A stretch of DNA of 11,549 bases from Acidobacteriota bacterium. Its GTDB lineage: Bacteria; Acidobacteriota; Vicinamibacteria; Marinacidobacterales; SMYC01. This document shows, in pieces, positions 1 through 6,342 of the stretch. Numbering within the stretch: the stretch's first letter is position 1; every line of letters begins with the position of its first letter. Below the pieces are notes generated by a model. That model had not been told where the DNA came from and made no database searches. It saw only the letters and a program-made list of their open reading frames with translations. Made by a program: the position numbers and the translations under genes. The DNA is taken from assembly GCA_029263435.1 (NCBI GenBank), contig JAJCXL010000152.1, positions 1 to 11,549 on the forward strand, in the 5' to 3' direction.

Positions 1-873
1 CGAGACCTCGGTAATGAGGGCTCGAATGTCGTCGGAGCTCCATCCATCAGAGCCCAAGATCTCGAGCTCGCGGACCCAGACGTATCGAAGGTCGGTAGGA
101 GGATCGAATCCCGCGGTGGCGCCGCAGGTGAGCAATCGGCCGCGATGGGCGAGCGTCTTGAGGGAGGGCACCCAAGTGCTCCCGCCCGTGAAGTTCACGA
201 CGACATCGACACCTTTTTGTCCGACCTGTTTGGCGATTTGCCACGCTTCGCTGCTGAAATCCGCAGTGGCGGTGTTGATGGCATAGTCCGCGCCTAGCTC
301 GATGAGCTTGGAGCCTTTGGTCTCCGAGCTGGTGCAGGCGATGACGCGCGCTCCAAGACTCTTCGCGATCTGCACGCACGCCGTACCGACCCCTCCGCTC
401 GCGCCGAGAATGAGCACGAGGGCGCCTGGTGCTATCTCGGTGCGCGCCCGGAGCATGCGCCATGCGGTGCCGTAGGCGACGGGGAGGCAAGCGGCTTGGG
501 CAAAGGTGACGTCGTCTGGGATCCGAATCGCTTGGGTGGAAGGCGTTCGGACCAGCTCTGCCATCCCACCGGGAAGGGTCTCGCCCAACATGCCTTCATC
601 CGAGGACGGGTTCAAGACGACGCGATCGCCCGGCGCCCAGTCGGTGACACGCTCGCCCACGGATTCGACGACGCCGGCAATGTCCCCTCCCGATATAAAC
701 GGCATGGGAACGGGAAGTCCAGGCATCCCTCGGCGTACGAAAATATCGAGGTGGTTGAGTCCGACCGCGCGCACCCGTACGAGGACGTCGTCGGGTCGCG
801 CTTCGGGATCGGGCCAGTCGCGATAGACGAGGTTTTCGAGCGCTCCTTGCCTTTCGATGACGGCTGCTTTCAT
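1..873 (-). CDS. Zinc-independent MDR-family oxidoreductase (quinone oxidoreductase-like), 3' end outside window
   Basis: Reading the minus strand from ATG at 873 gives 291 codons with no stop up to the window edge; the family is usually about 340 residues, so roughly 50 C-terminal residues are missing. An N-terminal GroES-like domain (about 1-120) is followed by a Rossmann NAD(P)-binding domain with the glycine motif GASGGVG at 157-163. The likely role is cytoplasmic NADPH-dependent reduction of quinones or enones; the substrate is unknown. The catalytic zinc ligands of alcohol dehydrogenases are replaced: Asn40 stands where Cys is expected, and GGD (62-64) replaces the usual GHE. The four-cysteine structural zinc lobe is shortened, with no Cys between about 85 and 110. 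It therefore looks like a zinc-free member whose close relatives are often annotated 'zinc-binding dehydrogenase'. It is divergent from the multicopper oxidase gene. Family assignment is firm, the precise reaction is not. Confidence 0.9.
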   Translation of the reverse strand, partial: MKAAVIERQGALENLVYRDWPDPEARPDDVLVRVRAVGLNHLDIFVRRGMPGLPVPMPFISGGDIAGVVESVGERVTDWAPGDRVVLNPSSDEGMLGETLPGGMAELVRTPSTQAIRIPDDVTFAQAACLPVAYGTAWRMLRARTEIAPGALVLILGASGGVGTACVQIAKSLGARVIACTSSETKGSKLIELGADYAINTATADFSSEAWQIAKQVGQKGVDVVVNFTGGSTWVPSLKTLAHRGRLLTCGATAGFDPPTDLRYVWVRELEILGSDGWSSDDIRALITEVS

Positions 874-912
874 CGACAGCTATCCTACCCGATCGCGGTA
901 TACTCCGCGCCT
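874..912. promoter_or_regulatory. Compact divergent promoter region with possibly leaderless starts
   Basis: Only 39 bp separate the two divergent start codons. On the plus strand TATACT (899-904) lies 8 nt before the ATG at 913, and TCGACA (873-878) sits 20 nt further upstream as a weak -35. A transcript from this -10 would begin within a base or two of the ATG, and no Shine-Dalgarno is visible. On the minus strand TAGGAT (887-882) lies 8 nt before the ATG at 873, again the distance expected for a leaderless message. A second minus-strand candidate is TATACC (902-897). GTATAC (898-903) is a palindrome lying between the two genes. These are visual matches only. Confidence 0.4.
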
Positions 913-2967
913 ATGGGGCCGCTTCCCGCCCTCCTGCTCGTTGCCCTCGCTCCAGCGCAGGTAGGCCATCCGGACATCTACAGTATCGACCTGGTCCCGA
1001 CTCCGGATTTGAGAGAGGTTCATGGGGAGGCACAGCTCGCCTGGGCCAAAACACCGTTCGCAGTAGCGGTCTCCGCGGACGGCCATCATCGATACGATCT
1101 CGAAGTTCGGCTAGAGAATCTTCCTCCGCCCTCGACCCTTGGCGATTACACGAGCTACGTGCTCTGGGTCGCGACCCCTTTGATGGAGCCCCTCATCAAT
1201 CTGGGTGTCGTCGCAAATGGTGACAACGCCGTCGGTACGGTCGAGCTCAATCAGTTCGTCGTGCTCGTCTCCGCCGAGGCGAATCCCGAGGCGACGCGAA
1301 GAGAAGGACGTCTCGTGCTGCGCGGCCGTTCGCCGTCGATGCGCATCCAGCCGGACAACCACCTGATGCTTCCGCCGTCTAGAGCGTCGGGGATGGCGCA
1401 TCACGGGGTGTGGCCTCATCCGCCGATGCATCCCGCGGTGAGGATGATGCCGGGCCTCGAAGATCTTCAGCCGGCGGCTCGTCCGTTTCTTCCTCGAGCC
1501 GATCGCGGCGAAGAGGTCCCGACCGCGGAGCCCCGTCGCGTGGTCGCGCTCGAAGACGGACAGACACTCGACCTCGTCGCCGAGAAAGTACGCCGGACGA
1601 TCCATGGGCACACGTACATCATGTACGGCTTCAATGGGCAATATCCCGGCCCTCTCATCGACGTCGCTCGCGACTCCACGATCACGGTGCAGTTCGAGAA
1701 CCGGACCGATCTGCCTACCGCCGTTCACTGGCACGGAGTCAGGCTCGACAATCGATACGACGGCGTCCCTGGCTTGACGCAAGAGCCGGTCCTTCCCGGT
1801 GAGAGCTTCGAGTACCGGATCCACTTCAAGGATGCCGGGATCTACTGGTATCACCCTCACCATCGCGAGGATATTCAGCAAGACTTGGGCTTGTACGGAA
1901 ACATGATCGTCCGCCCCCCGGAGCCGGATTTCTGGGCCGATGTCCACCGGGAAGAAGTGCTGATGCTCGACGACCTGTTGGTACGAGACGGCGAGCTCTA
2001 CCCGTTCGGTCTCGAGCACGCGACGCATGCTCTGATGGGCCGATTCGGAAATGTCCTGCTCGTCAACGGTGAGCCTCGCTATTCACTCGAGCTTCGTTCA
2101 GGGGAGGTGGTGCGGTTCTTTCTGACCAATGTGTCGAATACCAGGACGTTCAACTTGTCTTTCGGCGGGGCGCCCATCAAGGTCGTGGGCTCGGATCTCG
2201 GAAAGTTCGAGAGGGAGGCGTGGGTCGACTCCGTCGTGATCGCACCGGCGGAGCGCTACGTCATCGAAGTGCGTTTCGATGCGGACCGGGTGCTGTCGAA
2301 TCGAGTGCAAGTTCTCGATCACAGCTTCGGGAACTATTTCGGCGAGGTCACCGAGCTCGGCGCCATCTCGGTCACGAAAAACGAAACCCTTAGAGCTCTC
2401 GCGGACGATTTCGACACGCTGAGGGAGAACGTGGATGTGATCCGTGACATCGATCCCTATCGCGGTTCTTTCGACGGGCCGATCGATCACGAGCTGCTCC
2501 TGACGCTCGAGGTAGGCGATTTGCCCGCCAAGCTCTTGCAGCGCATGCGGGCGGATAGTATCTACTTCACCCCGGTCGAGTGGGCCGGGACGATGCCGAT
2601 GATGAACATGCCGTCGACGAGTCGAGAGGTGCACTGGATTCTGCGAGATGTCGTCACGGGCAAGGATAACTCTGAGATCGATTGGCGGTTTTCGGTCGGT
2701 GACGTCGTGAAGATTCGGCTCGTCAACGATCGAGATGCCATTCACGCCATGCAGCACCCGTTTCACATTCACGGACAACGCTTCGTCGTGATCCGGCGAA
2801 ACGGAGTCGACAACGACAATTTAGTCTGGAAGGATACGATGCTGCTCGCCGTCGGCGAGACCGCGGATATCCTTCTCGAGATCTCGAACCCGGGAAAATG
2901 GATGGCTCATTGCCATATCGCGGAGCACTTGGAGACCGGCATGAAGCTCGTCTTCATCGCCGAATAG
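913..2967 (+). CDS. Extracytoplasmic multicopper oxidase with extra N-terminal domain
   Basis: The 684-residue product has all copper motifs of the laccase/CueO family: HWHG (272-275), HPHH (314-317), HPFHIHG (615-621) and HCHIAEHLETGM (666-677). The last supplies the type 1 Cys667, His672 and Met677, and the others complete the trinuclear site. It should oxidise cuprous copper, metals or phenols with O2 in the periplasm. The ATG at 913 is chosen because the open frame further upstream is antisense to the neighbouring gene and because a short hydrophobic stretch ending APA-Q (13-16) follows; this signal has no positive n-region, so it is weak. Residues 16-142 form an additional beta-rich domain. 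Residues 143-181 form a linker with six Met and five His. Cupredoxin domains occupy about 208-335, 336-500 and 540-684. A Met cluster (561, 563, 564, 566) precedes the last domain. The gene is larger than typical 450-550 residue laccases. Confidence 0.93.
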   Translation: MGPLPALLLVALAPAQVGHPDIYSIDLVPTPDLREVHGEAQLAWAKTPFAVAVSADGHHRYDLEVRLENLPPPSTLGDYTSYVLWVATPLMEPLINLGVVANGDNAVGTVELNQFVVLVSAEANPEATRREGRLVLRGRSPSMRIQPDNHLMLPPSRASGMAHHGVWPHPPMHPAVRMMPGLEDLQPAARPFLPRADRGEEVPTAEPRRVVALEDGQTLDLVAEKVRRTIHGHTYIMYGFNGQYPGPLIDVARDSTITVQFENRTDLPTAVHWHGVRLDNRYDGVPGLTQEPVLPGESFEYRIHFKDAGIYWYHPHHREDIQQDLGLYGNMIVRPPEPDFWADVHREEVLMLDDLLVRDGELYPFGLEHATHALMGRFGNVLLVNGEPRYSLELRSGEVVRFFLTNVSNTRTFNLSFGGAPIKVVGSDLGKFEREAWVDSVVIAPAERYVIEVRFDADRVLSNRVQVLDHSFGNYFGEVTELGAISVTKNETLRALADDFDTLRENVDVIRDIDPYRGSFDGPIDHELLLTLEVGDLPAKLLQRMRADSIYFTPVEWAGTMPMMNMPSTSREVHWILRDVVTGKDNSEIDWRFSVGDVVKIRLVNDRDAIHAMQHPFHIHGQRFVVIRRNGVDNDNLVWKDTMLLAVGETADILLEISNPGKWMAHCHIAEHLETGMKLVFIAE

Positions 2968-2971
2968 GAGG
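2966..2971 (+). promoter_or_regulatory. Strong Shine-Dalgarno overlapping the oxidase stop codon
   Basis: AGGAGG begins inside the TAG stop codon of the multicopper oxidase (2965-2967) and lies 5 nt before the GTG at 2977. This spacing selects GTG 2977 over the in-frame ATG at 2989, and it indicates that ribosomes ending the oxidase can reinitiate on the amidohydrolase. Confidence 0.85.
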
Positions 2972-2976
2972 AACTC

Positions 2977-4410
2977 GTGACCCGTCGCATGCCTTATTGG
3001 CTCGTCCCTATCATCCTGTCGATCTTCGTCCCGACCGGACTCGCTCAGTCGGTGAGCCAGCTCTCGGACGAGGCACGGCAGTTCGTTAGCGTCGAAGCGC
3101 CAGTCGTAGCGCTCATCGACGTTCAAGTCGTCGACGGGACCGGCGCCGCTCCGAAGAGTGGTCAGACCGTCCTCATCGACAACGGCCGCATCGCCGCGAT
3201 CGGTGACGATGTCTCGATTCCGCCCGGTGCCGAACGACTAGAGCTTTCGGGCCATACCGTGATCCCGGGGCTCGTGGGGGTGCACAATCACACCTTCTAC
3301 ACGACCTCCGTGCGCACATCGCAAATGAACGTCACCGCGCCGCGGCTCTATCTGGCGAGCGGCGTCACCACCATTCGCACCACCGGGAGCTACTCGCCTT
3401 ATAGCGAGATCAACATGAAACGGGCGATCGAAGAGGGTGAGATCGTGGGACCTCGGATGCACGTCACCGGTCCTTACGTGAGCGGTCCCGGCGCCAGCAC
3501 GATGATGACTCAAGTGTCGAGTCCGGAAGACGCGAGACGCATGGTGGCTTACTGGGCGGAGGAGGGCGCGACATGGTTCAAAGCCTATACGATGATCTCG
3601 CGTGCCGAGCTCGGTGCGGCCATCGACGAGGCGCATCGTCGCGGGTTGAAGTTTACCGGACACTTATGCTCCGTCACGTTCAAAGAGGCCGTCGATCTCG
3701 GTATCGACGGCCTCGAGCATGGATTTTTTACGAATACCGAGTACGACCCGAACAAGTTGCCCGATGAATGTCCGCCGGGCTTCCGCGAGAGCCTGAGAAA
3801 CCTCGACGTCGATAGTGAGCCGGTTCGACGAACGATCGGACATATGATCGATAACGGAGTTGCGCTGACCTCGACCCTGGCCGTCTATGAGATCTCGGTT
3901 CCCGACCGACCGCCCTTGGAGTCGAGGACTCTGGCCGCGCTCGCGCCCGGCGCTCGCGACGAGTACCTGACCCGCCGGGACGAGATCAAGAAGCAGGCCG
4001 ACACGTCGAACAGCTCGGTCATGGCGGACTTGTTTCCCCGAGCCCAAGCGTTCGAATACGCCTTCTTCAAGGCCGGAGGGCTCCTCGCCGCCGGGGTGGA
4101 CCCGACCGGAAACGGTGGAGCGCTTCCGGGGTTCGGCGACCAAAGAAACTATGAGCTCTTGCTCGAGGCCGAGTTCACTCCCGCCGAGACTCTCCAGATC
4201 ATGACCCTCAATGGAGCGAAAGTCTTGGGCGTGGACGATGAGCTGGGCTCGGTGTCGGCCGGCAAGATCGCGGATCTCGTCGTCATCGATGGTGACCCGG
4301 TGAGCCGTCCGGGTGATATTCGAAACGTCGTCATCGTGTTCAAACAAGGCGTCGGCTACGACTCCAAGAAGCTGATCGACTCGGTCGAGGGTCTGGTCGG
4401 GCTCAAATGA
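2977..4410 (+). CDS. Secreted metal-dependent amidohydrolase (imidazolonepropionase-like)
   Basis: This is a 477-residue amidohydrolase-superfamily enzyme. It starts at GTG with a perfect Shine-Dalgarno. A Sec signal peptide is clear: MTRRM, then a hydrophobic core, ending GLA-Q with likely cleavage after Ala23, so the enzyme acts outside the cytoplasm. The beta-sandwich half (about 45-95) leads into the TIM barrel, with metal ligands His103 and His105 (HNH), Lys202 (WFKAYT; probably the carboxylated lysine), His229, His248 (LEHG) and Asp375 (GVDPTG). The C-terminal segment GKIADLVVIDGDP is typical of the family. Known secreted relatives include Xaa-Pro and Xaa-Arg dipeptidases and other amide hydrolases; the substrate here cannot be read from sequence. 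It is coupled to the oxidase upstream, and its TGA overlaps the ATG of a mini-ORF (ATGA at 4407-4410). Confidence 0.92.
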   Translation: MTRRMPYWLVPIILSIFVPTGLAQSVSQLSDEARQFVSVEAPVVALIDVQVVDGTGAAPKSGQTVLIDNGRIAAIGDDVSIPPGAERLELSGHTVIPGLVGVHNHTFYTTSVRTSQMNVTAPRLYLASGVTTIRTTGSYSPYSEINMKRAIEEGEIVGPRMHVTGPYVSGPGASTMMTQVSSPEDARRMVAYWAEEGATWFKAYTMISRAELGAAIDEAHRRGLKFTGHLCSVTFKEAVDLGIDGLEHGFFTNTEYDPNKLPDECPPGFRESLRNLDVDSEPVRRTIGHMIDNGVALTSTLAVYEISVPDRPPLESRTLAALAPGARDEYLTRRDEIKKQADTSNSSVMADLFPRAQAFEYAFFKAGGLLAAGVDPTGNGGALPGFGDQRNYELLLEAEFTPAETLQIMTLNGAKVLGVDDELGSVSAGKIADLVVIDGDPVSRPGDIRNVVIVFKQGVGYDSKKLIDSVEGLVGLK

Positions 4411-4473
4411 AGCTTCGGGCTCGTGGTCAAATGAAGCTTCGGGCCGTGGTCAAGTGAAGCTCCGCGCTCTCGT
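4403..4473 (+). repeat. Three tandem copies of a gene-start region
   Basis: A unit beginning TCAAATGAAGCTTCGGGC occurs at 4403-4426 (24 bp), again at 4427-4449 (23 bp), and a third time in diverged form from 4450 (TCAAGTGAAGCTCCGCGC). Copies one and two are identical over their first 18 bases. The third copy is the functional 5' end of the hydrolase gene, with its ATG changed to GTG. The simplest reading is tandem duplication of a start that originally overlapped the amidohydrolase stop as ATGA. The 24 and 23 bp lengths place the copies in two different frames. Confidence 0.9.
4407..4457 (+). CDS. Possible 16-residue coupling mini-ORF
   Basis: The ATG at 4407 overlaps the amidohydrolase TGA (4408-4410). 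The frame reads MKLRARGQMKLRAVVK and stops at TGA 4455-4457, which itself overlaps the GTG start of the next gene (GTGA at 4454-4457). It is made of the first two copies of the tandem repeat and repeats the hydrolase N-terminus MKLRA twice. It has no strong Shine-Dalgarno of its own, so it would be translated by coupling. It is probably a relay for ribosomes rather than a functional peptide, and may be only a by-product of the duplication. Confidence 0.35.
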   Translation: MKLRARGQMKLRAVVK

Positions 4474-6295
4474 CGGCTTGGCGCTCGTCTGCGTCCTAGG
4501 CGCCTGCCGTGGTGAGGACGGCGTACGGGTCCATTACACGAAGCGCGAGATCATGGTGCCGATGCGAGACGGTGTCGAGCTGTTCACCATCGTGTACGAG
4601 CCGAAAGACAGGTCCAGCACTTACCCGTTCTTGCTGTTGCGCACGCCCTACGCGATCCCGCCTTATGGACCCGACGCTTATCGCGAGCAGCTCGGACCGT
4701 CGCCAGAGTTCGATCGGGACGGATTCATCTTCGTGTTCCAAGATGTCCGAGGGAAGTTCCGATCCGAAGGGGAGTTCGTGGTCATGAAGCCCTATGACCC
4801 CGCGAGCGGACCGGACGAGAGCACCGACAATTACGACACCATCGAATGGCTCCTGGAGAACGTGGAGAATCACAACGGGCGGGTGGGACAGTACGGAGTC
4901 TCCTATCCGGGTTTTCAGACCGTGATGGGCATGATCGACGCTCACCCCGCGCTCGTAGCTTCCTCACCTCAAGCTTCACCGTCCGATATGTTCATCGGCG
5001 ACGATTGGCATCACAACGGTGCCTTCCGTCTGATGTACGCGTTTAATTGGCTGTCCCGAAATGCCCAGGTCCGTGACAAGACGACGACCGAGCGGGTGGA
5101 AGCGTTCGACTACGGCACTCCCGACGGCTACCGTTTTTTTCTCGAGCTCGGTCCGATCGGAAACGTCAACGAGCGTTATTTCTCGTACTCGGTGCCTACT
5201 TGGAACGAGTTCATGCAACACGGCACGTATGATGACTATTGGAAAGATCAAGTGGTCCTTCCTCACTTGAACGACATCGACCACGCCGTCTTGAACGTGG
5301 GGGGATGGTTCGACGCGGAAGACTTCTACGGGCCGATGAGCATCTATTACGAGATCGAGGCGCGCAATCCGGACAATGACAGCGTCCTCGCGGTGGGGCC
5401 GTGGCTTCACGGCGGCTGGAATCGGATGAGCGGCGACTCGCTGGGTCAGGTTCAGTTCGGCTCGCCGACATCGGAGTTCTTCCAGAGCGAGATCCACCTG
5501 CCGTTTTTTAGGCATCACCTCAAAGACGCGGGAGACCCTGAGCTTCCCGAGGCCTATGTCTTCGAGACCGGCTCGAACGTCTGGAAGAGCTATGACCGGT
5601 GGCCGCCCGAGACATCCGTGAAGCGAAAGCTCTTCTTGAGAGAGGACGGCGGTCTCGCGTTCGAGGCTCCGGAAGAGGCGTCGGGCGCGGATAGCTATGT
5701 CAGCGACCCCGATAAGCCGGTGCCGTTTACGAACGAGACTCGCACCACCCAAGGACATCTCTGGATGATCGAGGACCAGCGATTCGTCGCCTCGCGGCCC
5801 GACGTGCTCGTCTATGAGTCAGATGTTCTCGACGAAGACCTCACGATCGCCGGGCCGATCCTTGCCCATCTCGAGGTCGATACCACCGGGACGGACGCCG
5901 ATTTCATCGTCAAGCTCATTGATGTCTTTCCCGGAGACGCGCCGGATAACGACCCGAATCCGGCGGGCGTACGGATGGGGCACTTCCAGATGTTGCTGGC
6001 GGGTGAAGTGTTTCGGGCGAAGTTTAGAGACAGCTTCGAGCACCCACAGCCGCTGGTACCGGGAGACAAGACGACGATCGAGTTCGACTTGAGAGATCGT
6101 AGCCACACATTCGAGAAGGGGCACCGGGTGATGGTGCAGATCCAAAGCACTTGGTTTCCGGTCATCGACCGAAACCCGCAGCGATTCGTCGATATCTACA
6201 CGGCGCAAGAAGACGACTTCGAAGTGGCGACGCACACGATTCACCGCTCGAAAGACTCTCCGTCTTATGTCGAGCTGAACGTCGTCGCGCGCTGA
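4454..6295 (+). CDS. Lipoprotein CocE/NonD-family serine hydrolase, alpha-amino acid ester hydrolase-like
   Basis: The 613-residue product begins at GTG with a lipoprotein signal, MKLRALVGLALVCVLGAC, the lipobox Cys being residue 18. Arg19 follows, so outer-membrane sorting is likely. An alpha/beta-hydrolase of the X-Pro dipeptidyl-peptidase (S15) type carries Ser150 in GVSYPG, Asp287 in GGWFDAED and His319 in GPWLHGG. A C-terminal jelly-roll domain (about 345-610) follows. The segment GDDWHHNGAF (182-191) and the AED after the catalytic Asp supply Asp184, Glu289 and Asp290. These match the carboxylate cluster that binds the substrate alpha-amino group in alpha-amino acid ester hydrolases. 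The likely reaction is therefore cleavage of aminoacyl esters or amides at the cell envelope; cocaine esterase-like or glutaryl acylase-like activity is less likely. No Shine-Dalgarno is obvious, and initiation probably depends on coupling through the mini-ORF. Confidence 0.88.
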   Translation: MKLRALVGLALVCVLGACRGEDGVRVHYTKREIMVPMRDGVELFTIVYEPKDRSSTYPFLLLRTPYAIPPYGPDAYREQLGPSPEFDRDGFIFVFQDVRGKFRSEGEFVVMKPYDPASGPDESTDNYDTIEWLLENVENHNGRVGQYGVSYPGFQTVMGMIDAHPALVASSPQASPSDMFIGDDWHHNGAFRLMYAFNWLSRNAQVRDKTTTERVEAFDYGTPDGYRFFLELGPIGNVNERYFSYSVPTWNEFMQHGTYDDYWKDQVVLPHLNDIDHAVLNVGGWFDAEDFYGPMSIYYEIEARNPDNDSVLAVGPWLHGGWNRMSGDSLGQVQFGSPTSEFFQSEIHLPFFRHHLKDAGDPELPEAYVFETGSNVWKSYDRWPPETSVKRKLFLREDGGLAFEAPEEASGADSYVSDPDKPVPFTNETRTTQGHLWMIEDQRFVASRPDVLVYESDVLDEDLTIAGPILAHLEVDTTGTDADFIVKLIDVFPGDAPDNDPNPAGVRMGHFQMLLAGEVFRAKFRDSFEHPQPLVPGDKTTIEFDLRDRSHTFEKGHRVMVQIQSTWFPVIDRNPQRFVDIYTAQEDDFEVATHTIHRSKDSPSYVELNVVAR

Positions 6296-6307
6296 TTTCA
6301 GAGGGTT

Positions 6308-6342
6308 GGCGTTCCAGCCGTCTAGCGTTTCAGCTGAGCGCC
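6308..6342. terminator. Weak hairpin between convergent genes
   Basis: The left arm GGCGTTCCAGC (6308-6318) pairs with GCTGAGCGCC (6333-6342) with one bulged C and one G-U pair, around a 14-nt loop. It lies just after the hydrolase stop at 6295 and includes the phosphohexomutase stop codon (6330-6332). There is no T-tract in either direction, so intrinsic termination is uncertain, but its place between convergent genes fits a two-way transcription end. Confidence 0.3.

Noticed and set aside
496..912. Extension of the multicopper oxidase by 139 codons to an ATG at 496
   Set aside because: The extension is antisense to the conserved N-terminal domains of the MDR gene and looks non-protein-like; a hydrophobic signal begins at the ATG at 913.
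1111..2028. Long open frame (305 codons) antisense to the multicopper oxidase
   Set aside because: It lies wholly within a gene with all copper motifs intact, its translation is Arg/His/Asp-rich with no recognisable fold, and GC-rich codon bias commonly opens such frames.
2989..2991. ATG 2989 as start of the amidohydrolase
   Set aside because: The AGGAGG is 17 nt away from it but only 5 nt from GTG 2977, and the later start would drop the Arg-Arg of the signal peptide n-region.
4403..4473. CRISPR or phage attachment site interpretation of the tandem repeat
   Set aside because: The units are directly adjacent with no spacers and they reproduce the coding start of the next gene, so a duplicated gene start explains them better.
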